Below are positions 1 to 7,710 of a stretch of DNA of 64,000 nt, piece after piece. The translations under genes and the position numbers were made by a program. The notes below the pieces were generated by a model. It searched no databases. It worked only from the letters and a program-made list of their open reading frames with translations, and was not told where the DNA came from. Within the stretch, counting starts at the first letter, position 1. Each line of letters opens with the position of its first letter. The DNA is from Stutzerimonas kunmingensis. GTDB taxonomy: Bacteria > Pseudomonadota > Gammaproteobacteria > Pseudomonadales > Pseudomonadaceae. Location: assembly GCF_021432085.1 (NCBI RefSeq), contig NZ_CP090366.1:4464001-4528000 (forward strand), written 5' to 3'.

Positions 1-78
1 CATTAATCTGGCCGAACGGTCAGCGCCGCTGGCAGCGGTGCAACGGGGTTGCGCTTCAATAATATTGCGGAGAACGTG

Positions 79-1038
79 ATGCGAAAATCGTTGATGCGCA
101 TGACATTGCGCCAGCTTCAGGTATTTCGCGCAGTGTGCGAAACGCGCTCGTATAGCCGTGCGGCGGAGGAAATGGCACTGACCCAGCCCGCCGTCAGTTT
201 GCAGATTCGGCAGCTCGAGGAACTGGTCGGTCAACCGCTTTTCGAGTACCTCGGCAAGAAGCTCTACCTGACCGATGCGGCCGAAGCGCTACAGCGCGCC
301 AGTACCGACATCTTCGGTCGCCTGGACAGCCTCGACATGCAGCTCTCGGATCTGCAGGGCTCGTTGCAGGGCCAGCTCAACCTGGCGGTTGAATCCAGCG
401 CCAAGTACGTCACGCCGCACCTGTTCGCCGCCTTCAAGCGCCTGCACCCGGAGGTCAGCCTGCAACTGGCGGTGGTCAACCATGCCCAGGCGGTCAAGCG
501 CCTGTCGGTGAGCCGTGACGACCTGCTGATCATGTCTCAGGTGCCTACCGACATGGACCTGGAGTTCATGCCCTTCCTGAACAACCCGATTATCGCCGTG
601 GCGCCACCCGAGCATCCGCTGTGCAACGCCGCCACGCTGTCCCTGCAGGACCTCACGGACTATCCCCTGCTGGTGCGGGAGCCAGGCTCGGGCACGCGAC
701 GGGCCGGCGAGGACTACCTGCGCCAGAAGCGCGCGCATTTCGCCCAGACCATCCAGGTCGCCTCGCTGGATGCGCTGCGCGAATGCGTGGTGGCCGGGCT
801 CGGCCTGGCACTGCTGCCGCGCCATGCGGTGCATCTGGAGCTGGCCAACGGGCTGCTACGCGAGCTGCCGGTCGAGGAATTGCCGCTGTATCGCAGCTGG
901 TGCGTGGTGCATTCGCGCGGCAAGCGCCTGAGTCCGGTGGCCCAGGCGTTCTTCGCCTTCCTCCGTGAAGAGCGCGCGCAGATCAGTGCGCTGGCGGAGC
1001 GCTTCGCCGGCTCGCCGACGACGAGCGCAGCGAGCTGA
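79..1038 (+). CDS. LysR-family transcriptional regulator (CbbR-like)
   Basis: The 319-residue product has a LysR N-terminal winged HTH (starting MTLRQLQVF, with SRAAEEMALTQPAVSLQI as the recognition region) followed by a periplasmic-binding-like effector domain. It is a DNA-binding regulator of unknown target; the effector domain resembles the CbbR/RbcR branch. The start at 79 is preferred over an upstream in-frame ATG at 49 because CGGAGA lies about 6 bases before it and the HTH begins a few residues later. Its last 56 bases overlap the 3' end of the small gene on the opposite strand. No obvious regulated operon lies beside it, so the effector cannot be inferred from context. Confidence 0.85.
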   Translation: MRKSLMRMTLRQLQVFRAVCETRSYSRAAEEMALTQPAVSLQIRQLEELVGQPLFEYLGKKLYLTDAAEALQRASTDIFGRLDSLDMQLSDLQGSLQGQLNLAVESSAKYVTPHLFAAFKRLHPEVSLQLAVVNHAQAVKRLSVSRDDLLIMSQVPTDMDLEFMPFLNNPIIAVAPPEHPLCNAATLSLQDLTDYPLLVREPGSGTRRAGEDYLRQKRAHFAQTIQVASLDALRECVVAGLGLALLPRHAVHLELANGLLRELPVEELPLYRSWCVVHSRGKRLSPVAQAFFAFLREERAQISALAERFAGSPTTSAAS

Positions 1039-1195
1039 TCACCAGCGCATCGGCGTAGTCGTTCAGCTCGGCATGCAGCTGACGCTGCTCGGTATAGCTT
1101 TCGATGGCGCGGCGAAAACGCATGCGCCGCTCATCCTGCTGTTTGCGACGGGACTTGCTGTCGAGCTGGCTGCTGTCGTCGGTGTGCCGGAGCAT
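983..1195 (-). CDS. Small conserved Pseudomonas protein (PA3496-like)
   Basis: This 70-residue, very polar, arginine-rich protein contains RRKQQDERRMRFRRAIESY and then an acidic EQRQLHAELNDY stretch, and has no membrane segment. It resembles, from memory, the small PA3496-type proteins of Pseudomonas that have been linked to envelope integrity; this match is not verified. The start is supported by GGGAGA about 8 bases upstream on the minus strand. The 3' end overlaps the end of the convergent LysR gene by 56 bases. Its role is unknown. Confidence 0.6.
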   Translation of the reverse strand: MLRHTDDSSQLDSKSRRKQQDERRMRFRRAIESYTEQRQLHAELNDYADALVISSLRSSSASRRSAPPAH

Positions 1196-1296
1196 GAGGC
1201 GATCTCCCAGAACAGGTAAGGAGAGATCAGCATCGACGTCATGGATGACAACCTGAAGTCAGGGCGATTACGCGACCGTGAAGGTGCAGCGGCGCC

Positions 1297-2163
1297 TCAG
1301 TCGTCGTGCGTCTTGACCTTCTGCGGCGACAGGCGAAGGCTGCGCAGGCTGCGCTTCACGCTCTTGAGGTGATTGACCAGACTCGGTCCACGGGCCATGG
1401 CAACACCCATCGCCAACACGTCGATCACTACCAGATGAGCGATACGCGAGGTCAGCGGGGTGTAGATCTCGGTGTCTTCCTGTACGTCGATTGCCAGGTT
1501 GATGGTGGCCAGCTCGGCCAGCGGCGTCTGGCTCGGGCACAGGGTGATGAGCGTCGCGCCGGATTCACGCACCACGTTGGCGGTGATCAGCAGATCCTTG
1601 GAGCGCCCGGACTGCGAGATGCAGATCGCCACGTCGGTGGGCTTGAGCGTCACCGCCGACATGGCCTGCATGTGCGGATCGGAATAGGCGGCAGCTGACA
1701 GCAGCAGACGGAAGAATTTGTGCTGGGCGTCGGTGGCCACCGCGCCGGATGCGCCGAAACCGTAGAACTCCACGCGCTCGGCCTTGGCCATGGCAGCGAT
1801 GGCGCGCTGCAGCGCTTCGGGGTCGAGCCGCTCGCGCACTTCCATCAGCGTGTGCAGCGTGGTGTCGAAGATCTTCAAGGCGAAGTCGGCCACCGAATCG
1901 TTCTCGCTGATGGCGAACTGACCGAAGCTGGCGCCAGCCGCCAGGCTCTGCGCCAGTTTGAGCTTGAGATCCTGAAAGCCCAGGCAACCGATGGCGCGGC
2001 AGAAGCGCACAATGGTGGGTTCGCTGACGCCGACCACGTGGGCCAGGTCGGCCATGGAGCTGTGCATCACCGACGCCGGATCGAGCAGGACATGGTCGGC
2101 CACTTTCAGCTCCGACTTCCGTAGCAGGCTTCTGGATTGGGCGATGTGCTGCAGCAGATTCAC
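1297..2163 (-). CDS. hexR: HexR, RpiR-family repressor of central carbon metabolism
   Basis: The 288-residue protein has an N-terminal RpiR-type HTH (VGVSEPTIVRFCRAIGCLGF, about residues 43-62) and a C-terminal SIS sugar-phosphate-binding domain (YGFGASGAVATDAQHKFF and ICISQSGRSKDLL). HexR in pseudomonads binds 2-keto-3-deoxy-6-phosphogluconate and represses zwf, gap and edd-type genes. It is transcribed divergently from zwf with a 142-base intergenic region that contains a HexR-like operator, so it probably controls zwf and perhaps itself. Length and sequence agree with the Pseudomonas HexR as I recall it. Confidence 0.93.
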   Translation of the reverse strand: MNLLQHIAQSRSLLRKSELKVADHVLLDPASVMHSSMADLAHVVGVSEPTIVRFCRAIGCLGFQDLKLKLAQSLAAGASFGQFAISENDSVADFALKIFDTTLHTLMEVRERLDPEALQRAIAAMAKAERVEFYGFGASGAVATDAQHKFFRLLLSAAAYSDPHMQAMSAVTLKPTDVAICISQSGRSKDLLITANVVRESGATLITLCPSQTPLAELATINLAIDVQEDTEIYTPLTSRIAHLVVIDVLAMGVAMARGPSLVNHLKSVKRSLRSLRLSPQKVKTHDD

Positions 2164-2235
2164 GTTCCGGACTCGCTATGCTCTCGTTTGATGGCTTTGC
2201 TCGGGCGCGATCGGCGCCGCTCAGCCGTCAGCGGG

Positions 2236-2263
2236 TTGTAGTGGGGCGGTAGTTATACTACAA
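2236..2263. promoter_or_regulatory. Candidate HexR operator between hexR and zwf
   Basis: The repeat TTGTAGT at 2236-2242 is matched by its inverted copy ACTACAA at 2257-2263. A tighter imperfect palindrome, CGGTAGTTATACTACAA (2247-2263), shares the right half. The published HexR consensus is TTGT-N7/8-ACAA. The site lies 42 bases before the zwf start and in the hexR upstream region, as expected for control of one or both genes. Which pairing the protein uses cannot be decided by eye. Confidence 0.6.
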
Positions 2264-2305
2264 GCCTCGCCACGACGCCCATTTTTTGGCCCTGGGAGAG
2301 AATCG

Positions 2306-3748
2306 ATGTCGATATCCTGTGACATGCTCGTGTTCGGCGGGACCGGTGACCTGACGCTGCACAAACTGCTTCCGGCGCTCTACCACCTGCACCGTGACGG
2401 ACGCCTGCACGCCGACGTACGGATACTCGCCCTGGCGCGCAAAAAGCTCGACCGCGACGGCTACCTAGCCCTGGCCGAGCGGCATTGCCGCGCGCAGGTC
2501 GCCCGCAGCGACTTCAGCCCTGACACCTGGCAGGCCTTTGCCCAGCGCCTGGACTATTTCGCCATGGACGCCAACCAGCGCGGCGACTACGTGCGCCTTG
2601 CCCATCACCTCGGTCACGCCGACGGCCGTGTGCGGGTGTACTACCTGGCGACCGCGCCGGACCTGTTCGAACCCATCGCCGCCAATCTCGAAAGCGCCGG
2701 GCTGGCCGGTGACGATGCGCGCATCGTGCTGGAAAAGCCGATCGGCCATTCGCTGGACTCGGCGCTGGAAATCAACGAATCGATCGGCGCCGTGTTCCCC
2801 GAGTCGCGCATCTACCGGATCGATCACTACCTGGGCAAGGAAACGGTGCAGAACCTCATGGCGCTGCGCTTCGCCAACGCGCTGTTCGAGCCGATCTGGC
2901 GCTCCGGGCATATCGACCACGTGCAGATCACCGTCGCCGAAACCCTCGGCGTGGAGAACCGCGGCGGCTACTACGACAACGCTGGCGCGATGCGCGACAT
3001 GCTGCAGAACCACCTCCTGCAGCTGCTCTGCCTGGTGGCAATGGAGGCGCCGGTGCGTTTCGATGCCAAGCACATCCGCGGCGAGAAGGTGAAGGTGCTC
3101 GAGGCGCTGAAGCCGATCACCGGCAACGACGTGCTGGACAAGACCGTGCGCGGCCAATACGGCGCCGGCCGCATCGGTGGCCACGACGTGCAGGCCTACT
3201 ACTTCGAGCCGAACATCGACAACGACAGCGACACCGAAACCTTCGTCGCGGTGAAGGCCGAGATCGACAACTGGCGCTGGGCTGGTGTGCCCTTCTACCT
3301 GCGCACCGGCAAGCGCATGGCGCGCAAGCGCTCGGAGATCATCATCACCTTCAAACAGGTTCCGCACCTGCTGTTCAGCAAGGGTGAAGTGAACCGCCTG
3401 GTGATCAGCCTGCAGCCGGAAGAAAGCATCAGCCTGCAGCTGATGGCCAAGGCACCCGGCAAGGGCATGCAGCTGGAACCGGTGGAGCTGGATCTGAACC
3501 TGGCGCACGCCTTCAGCAGCACCCGTCGCTGGGAAGCCTACGAGCGGCTGCTGCTGGATGTGATCGAAGGCGACTCCACGCTGTTCATGCGCCGTGACGA
3601 GGTCGAGGCGGCCTGGAACTGGGTCGATCCGATCCTGCGCGGCTGGCACAGCTACTACCGCAAGCCGCGCCCCTATCCGGCCGGCGAGGACGGCCCGGAA
3701 CAGGCCCATCAATTCATCGAACGCCAGGGTCATCGCTGGTGGCAATGA
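2306..3748 (+). CDS. zwf: Glucose-6-phosphate 1-dehydrogenase
   Basis: The 480-residue enzyme oxidises glucose-6-phosphate to 6-phosphogluconolactone with NAD(P)+, the entry to the Entner-Doudoroff and pentose phosphate routes. The N-terminal nucleotide-binding motif FGGTGDLTLHKLLPALY (near residue 10) and the active-site signature RIDHYLGKE (near residue 172) are intact. GGGAGAG lies just before the ATG. In many pseudomonads zwf is followed at once by pgl and eda; here a 563-base non-coding stretch and the ectoine operon follow, so zwf is monocistronic. Candidate HexR control from the upstream operator. Confidence 0.95.
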   Translation: MSISCDMLVFGGTGDLTLHKLLPALYHLHRDGRLHADVRILALARKKLDRDGYLALAERHCRAQVARSDFSPDTWQAFAQRLDYFAMDANQRGDYVRLAHHLGHADGRVRVYYLATAPDLFEPIAANLESAGLAGDDARIVLEKPIGHSLDSALEINESIGAVFPESRIYRIDHYLGKETVQNLMALRFANALFEPIWRSGHIDHVQITVAETLGVENRGGYYDNAGAMRDMLQNHLLQLLCLVAMEAPVRFDAKHIRGEKVKVLEALKPITGNDVLDKTVRGQYGAGRIGGHDVQAYYFEPNIDNDSDTETFVAVKAEIDNWRWAGVPFYLRTGKRMARKRSEIIITFKQVPHLLFSKGEVNRLVISLQPEESISLQLMAKAPGKGMQLEPVELDLNLAHAFSSTRRWEAYERLLLDVIEGDSTLFMRRDEVEAAWNWVDPILRGWHSYYRKPRPYPAGEDGPEQAHQFIERQGHRWWQ

Positions 3749-3777
3749 AGTTGTCTGGCACAACTTCCGACAACTTC
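3747..3777 (+). terminator. Hairpin overlapping the zwf stop codon
   Basis: GAAGTTGT (3747-3754) pairs perfectly with ACAACTTC (3760-3767) around a 5-base loop, and ACAACTTC is repeated directly at 3770-3777. There is no T-run, so this is a weak candidate terminator or mRNA 3'-end structure. Confidence 0.4.
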
Positions 3778-4311
3778 GCCACAGCCCCCGCATAACGCGA
3801 GATAGAGCGGATCGGCAGACTTTCTGAAATCATCGATCGCGGCCACCACAACTACGCCGAGCAACTAGCTCGGCCGTGGCCAGATCGAGCCGACATACAG
3901 ACGTCACATCATCGAAATATCATCGGTAGTTCACGCCGCCATTTAGTGCTATTTCCGCGTCGATTCTCAGCCTGATTCTTCCCTGCACACTTATCCACAG
4001 CACGCCATGCTCAACAGCGCGTGCATGGCGAACGATTCGGGCATCGATCAACCACAGCAAAGCCAGCATTCATGCCGCTTGCAGCTACGTCATGGCCACT
4101 CAAGGCGAACTTCTGCGCACCACCGCCATCGAACTTCTCGCGACACTCCCGAAACTTCCCCGTAACTATCAGCCTTCACCGCCAGCCTGGCGAAATGAAA
4201 CAGACTGAAACATCCACGGCGCAATCGCCGTAATTACGCGGGATCGAGCGATATATGCAGCGCTCTTAACTTCGCATATTCAGAAGTTCGGGTTGAGAAA
4301 CTTCTCCGGAT
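3749..4311. other. 563-base non-coding region upstream of the ectoine operon
   Basis: No convincing gene was found; the only ORF here (4021-4233) has no ribosome site and a composition like random sequence. The stretch is visibly richer in A+T than its neighbours. It contains a perfect palindrome CGTAATTACG (4230-4239) and the inverted repeat listed at 4282-4305. It must hold the ect promoter(s), but I could not pick a -10/-35 pair with confidence. Confidence 0.6.
4282..4305. promoter_or_regulatory. Inverted repeat just upstream of ectA
   Basis: AGAAGTT (4282-4288) and AACTTCT (4299-4305) form a perfect 7-base inverted repeat with a 10-base spacer, ending 6 bases before the ectA ATG. It could be an operator or a hairpin in the ectA leader masking the ribosome site, which is otherwise poor (TCCGGAT). 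Function is inferred only from position. Confidence 0.4.
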
Positions 4312-4893
4312 ATGCCTACCCTAAAAAGGAATTCAATCAACAACCCCAAAGGCATTGTTTTGAGTTTCCCTACCGTAGTGCTCCGTCGCCCAACCGACGG
4401 CGACGGTTACAACCTGCATCAGCTGGTGGCGCGCTGCCAGCCCCTCGATACCAATTCGGTCTACTGCAACCTGCTGCAGTGCTCCGATTTCGCCGACACC
4501 GCCATCGCCGCAGAGAACGCCCAAGGCGAACTGGTTGGTTTCATCTCGGGTTACCGCCCCCCTGCCCGCCCGGACACCCTGTTCGTCTGGCAGGTCGCCG
4601 TCGATAGTTCGATGCGCGGTCAGGGCCTGGCCCTGCGCATGCTGCTGGCGCTGACGGCCCGTGTGGCCCGTGAGCACGACGTGCGCTTCATGGAAACCAC
4701 CATTTCCCCGGACAACGCGGCGTCGCAGGCACTGTTCAAGCGGGCATTCGATCGACTGGGTGCCGACTGCACCACGCGCACGCTGTTTTCCCGCGCCGCG
4801 CACTTTGGCGGTCAGCACGAGGACGAGGTGCTCTACCGCGCCGGCCCATTCACCGTTTCCCATCTAGAAGAAGAGCTCAAGGAGCACGCATGA
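4312..4893 (+). CDS. ectA: Diaminobutyrate acetyltransferase EctA
   Basis: The 193-residue GNAT-family enzyme transfers acetyl from acetyl-CoA to L-2,4-diaminobutyrate, the second step of ectoine synthesis. The acetyl-CoA-binding region [15 protein letters not shown] and the following TTISPDN segment are typical of EctA. The start [12 protein letters not shown] agrees with the P. stutzeri EctA I remember, although its ribosome site is weak and overlaps a leader inverted repeat. It is the first gene of ectABCD-ask and overlaps ectB by four bases (ATGA), so the two are translationally coupled. The operon is expected to be osmotically induced. Confidence 0.95.
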   Translation: MPTLKRNSINNPKGIVLSFPTVVLRRPTDGDGYNLHQLVARCQPLDTNSVYCNLLQCSDFADTAIAAENAQGELVGFISGYRPPARPDTLFVWQVAVDSSMRGQGLALRMLLALTARVAREHDVRFMETTISPDNAASQALFKRAFDRLGADCTTRTLFSRAAHFGGQHEDEVLYRAGPFTVSHLEEELKEHA

Positions 4894-6167
4894 AAACTTT
4901 TGAACTGAACGAATCCAAGGTTCGTAGCTACTGCCGTTCCTTCCCCGTGGTCTTCAACCAGGCCCAGGGTGCCGAACTGGTCACCAGAGACGGCAAGCGT
5001 TACATCGACTTCCTCGCCGGTGCCGGCACGCTCAACTACGGGCACAACCACCCGGTACTCAAGCAGGCGCTGCTCGAGTACATCCAGAACGACGGCATCA
5101 CCCATGGCCTGGACATGTACACCGCAGCCAAGGAGCGTTTCCTCGAAACCTTCAACCGCCTGATCCTCGAACCGCGCGGCATGGGCGACTACCGCATGCA
5201 GTTCACCGGCCCAACCGGCACCAACGCGGTCGAAGCGGCGATGAAGCTGGCGCGCAAGGTCACCGGGCGCAACAACATCATCAGCTTCACCAACGGCTTC
5301 CACGGCTGCAGCATCGGCGCGCTGGCCGCGACCGGCAACCAGCATCACCGCGGCGGCTCCGGCATCAGCCTCACCGATGTCAGCCGCATGCCGTACGCCA
5401 ACTACTTCGGTGACAAGACCAACACCATCGGCATGATGGACAAGCTGCTCTCCGACCCCTCCAGCGGCATCGACAAGCCCGCCGCGGTGATCGTCGAGGT
5501 GGTGCAGGGCGAAGGCGGACTGAACACCGCGTCGACCGAGTGGATGCGCAAGCTCGAGAAGCTCTGCCGCAAGCACGAGATGCTGCTGATCGTCGATGAC
5601 ATCCAGGCCGGTTGCGGCCGCACCGGGACCTTCTTCAGCTTCGAGGAAATGGGCATCCATCCGGACATCGTGACCCTGTCCAAGTCGCTGTCCGGCTATG
5701 GCCTGCCATTCGCCATGGTGCTGCTGCGCCCCGAGCTGGACCAGTGGAAGCCGGGCGAGCACAACGGCACCTTCCGCGGCAACAACCATGCGTTCGTCAC
5801 TGCTGCCGCAGCCGTCGAGCACTTCTGGCAGAACGACGAGTTCGCCAACAGCGTGAAGGCCAAGGGCAAGCGCATCGCCGACGGCATGCAGCGCATCGTC
5901 CGCCGCCACGGCCCGGATTCGCTGTTCCTCAAGGGCCGCGGGATGATGATCGGCATCAGCTGCCCGGATGGCGATATCGCCTCCGCCGTCTGCCGTCACG
6001 CCTTCGAGAACGGCCTGGTGATCGAAACCAGCGGCGCCCACAGCGAAGTGGTCAAGTGTCTCTGCCCGCTGATCATCAGCGAAGAGCAGATCGACCGCGC
6101 ACTCGCCATCCTCGACAAGGCCTTCGCCGCCGTGATGAGCGAGCAGACCGAAAACCAAGCTTCCTGA
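4890..6167 (+). CDS. ectB: Diaminobutyrate--2-oxoglutarate transaminase EctB
   Basis: The 425-residue class III PLP aminotransferase converts L-aspartate-4-semialdehyde with glutamate to L-2,4-diaminobutyrate, the first committed step of ectoine synthesis. The fold signature [20 protein letters not shown] and the PLP-lysine context [11 protein letters not shown] (lysine near residue 264) are present. Length is normal for EctB. The ATG overlaps the ectA stop, and ectC begins 10 bases after its own stop. Confidence 0.96.
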   Translation: MKTFELNESKVRSYCRSFPVVFNQAQGAELVTRDGKRYIDFLAGAGTLNYGHNHPVLKQALLEYIQNDGITHGLDMYTAAKERFLETFNRLILEPRGMGDYRMQFTGPTGTNAVEAAMKLARKVTGRNNIISFTNGFHGCSIGALAATGNQHHRGGSGISLTDVSRMPYANYFGDKTNTIGMMDKLLSDPSSGIDKPAAVIVEVVQGEGGLNTASTEWMRKLEKLCRKHEMLLIVDDIQAGCGRTGTFFSFEEMGIHPDIVTLSKSLSGYGLPFAMVLLRPELDQWKPGEHNGTFRGNNHAFVTAAAAVEHFWQNDEFANSVKAKGKRIADGMQRIVRRHGPDSLFLKGRGMMIGISCPDGDIASAVCRHAFENGLVIETSGAHSEVVKCLCPLIISEEQIDRALAILDKAFAAVMSEQTENQAS

Positions 6168-6177
6168 GGTATTTGCA

Positions 6178-6579
6178 ATGATCGTCAGAACCCTCGCCGA
6201 GTGCGAGCAGACCGACCGCAAGGTCCACAGCAAGACCGGCACCTGGGACAGCACCCGTCTGTTGCTCAAAGACGACAACATGGGTTTCTCGTTCCACATC
6301 ACCACCATCTACGCCGGCACCGAAACGCACATCCACTACCAGAATCATCTGGAGTCGGTGTACTGCATGAGCGGCAACGGCGAGATCGAGACCATCGCCG
6401 ACGGCAAGATCTACAAGATCGAACCCGGCACGCTGTACATCCTCGACAAGCACGACGAGCACCTGCTGCGGGGCGGTAGCGAGGACATGAAGATGGCCTG
6501 CGTCTTCAACCCGCCGCTCAACGGCAAGGAAGTACATGACGAGAGCGGCGTCTATCCGCTGGAGGCCGAAACCGTCTGA
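6178..6579 (+). CDS. ectC: L-ectoine synthase EctC
   Basis: The 133-residue cupin enzyme cyclises N-gamma-acetyl-diaminobutyrate to ectoine. Cupin features are visible: [19 protein letters not shown] (about residues 41-60) with the metal-binding histidine and glutamate, and [19 protein letters not shown] later. GAGG lies 8-11 bases before the ATG. It is the third gene of the operon; a strong intercistronic hairpin separates it from ectD. Confidence 0.96.
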   Translation: MIVRTLAECEQTDRKVHSKTGTWDSTRLLLKDDNMGFSFHITTIYAGTETHIHYQNHLESVYCMSGNGEIETIADGKIYKIEPGTLYILDKHDEHLLRGGSEDMKMACVFNPPLNGKEVHDESGVYPLEAETV

Positions 6580-6591
6580 TACCGGTTTACC

Positions 6592-6613
6592 GGGGCGGCC
6601 ATGAAGCCGCCCC
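6592..6613 (+). other. Intercistronic hairpin between ectC and ectD
   Basis: GGGGCGGC (6592-6599) pairs perfectly with GCCGCCCC (6606-6613) around a 6-base loop, giving an 8-bp all-GC stem. No T-run follows, so it is unlikely to be a complete terminator; it may stabilise the upstream mRNA, or pause or partly stop transcription into ectD-ask. Confidence 0.65.
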
Positions 6614-6638
6614 ACCATCACAAGAAAAGGAGGTAAGC

Positions 6639-7556
6639 GTGAACCCTATGCAAGCCGACCTGTATCCCTCGCGCCAGGAAGACCAGCCCAGCTGGCAGGA
6701 ACGCCTGGATCCGGTCGTCTACCGCAGCGACCTGGAGAATGCGCCGATAGCGGCGGAGCTGATCGAGCGTTTCGAGCGCGACGGCTACCTGGTCATCCCC
6801 AACCTATTCAGCGCCGACGAAGTGGCGGTATTCCGCGCCGAACTCGAGCGCATGCGCCAGGACCCGGCCGTCGCCGGCTCCGGCAAGACCATCAAGGAAC
6901 CCGACAGCGGCGCCGTCCGCTCGGTGTTCGACATCCACAGCGACAACGAACTGTTCGCCCGCGTGGCCGCCGATGAGCGCACCGCCGGCATCGCCCGTTA
7001 CATTCTCGGCGGTGATCTGTACGTGCATCAGTCACGGATGAACTTCAAGCCCGGCTTCACCGGCAAGGAGTTCTACTGGCACTCGGACTTCGAGACCTGG
7101 CACATTGAGGACGGCATGCCGCGCATGCGTTGCCTGTCCTGCTCGATCCTGCTGACCGACAACGAGCCGCACAACGGCCCGCTGATGCTCATGCCCGGCT
7201 CGCACAAGCACTACGTGCGCTGCGTCGGCGCCACGCCGGAGAACCACTACGAGAAGTCCCTACGCAAGCAGGAGTTCGGTGTGCCCGACCAGAACAGCCT
7301 GAGCGAGTTGGCCAGCCGCTTCGGCATCGACTGCGCCACCGGCCCGGCCGGCAGCGTGGTGTTCTTCGATTGCAACACCATGCACGGCTCCAACGGCAAC
7401 ATCACACCCAGCGCGCGGAGCAATCTGTTCTACGTCTACAACCACGTGGATAATGCCGTGCAGCCGCCGTTCTGCGAGCAGAAACCCCGCCCGGCCTTCG
7501 TCGCCGAGCGCGAAAACTTCAAGCCGCTGGACATTCAGCCGCAACAGTATCTCTGA
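6639..7556 (+). CDS. ectD: Ectoine 5-hydroxylase EctD
   Basis: This Fe(II)/2-oxoglutarate dioxygenase converts ectoine to 5-hydroxyectoine using O2. The iron-binding H-x-D pair is in FYWHSDFETWH and the distal histidine is in CNTMHGSNGN; the core SRMNFKPGFTGKEFYW stretch is characteristic of EctD. A perfect AGGAGGT at 6628-6634 sits 4 bases before GTG 6639 (305 residues) and 13 before ATG 6648 (302 residues). The ATG start gives the length I recall for P. stutzeri EctD, so either is possible. It lies between ectC and ask, as in that species. Confidence 0.96.
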   Translation: MNPMQADLYPSRQEDQPSWQERLDPVVYRSDLENAPIAAELIERFERDGYLVIPNLFSADEVAVFRAELERMRQDPAVAGSGKTIKEPDSGAVRSVFDIHSDNELFARVAADERTAGIARYILGGDLYVHQSRMNFKPGFTGKEFYWHSDFETWHIEDGMPRMRCLSCSILLTDNEPHNGPLMLMPGSHKHYVRCVGATPENHYEKSLRKQEFGVPDQNSLSELASRFGIDCATGPAGSVVFFDCNTMHGSNGNITPSARSNLFYVYNHVDNAVQPPFCEQKPRPAFVAERENFKPLDIQPQQYL

Positions 7557-7710
7557 GGCGATCGGGCGCGTCTGATGACGGGCCCGATCCCCCGGCTTGG
7601 CCGATTGCTTATTGGCCCAGGGATGAACTCACTTCCAGCTCGTTGATCGACAGGTGCGCCAGCCGCGCCGGGCCCATCAACGGCCTGCCAGATTCGGACG
7701 CAATAAAAAG

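Noticed and set aside
2465-3793. 442-codon minus-strand ORF across zwf
   Set aside because: Shadow frame of a clear glucose-6-phosphate dehydrogenase gene.
4021-4233. 70-codon ORF in the ect upstream region
   Set aside because: No ribosome site, no recognisable family, and composition like translated non-coding sequence.
4833-6308. 491-codon minus-strand ORF across ectB
   Set aside because: Antisense to ectB and ectC; His/Ala/Val/Leu-rich composition typical of a shadow frame, no ribosome site or motif.
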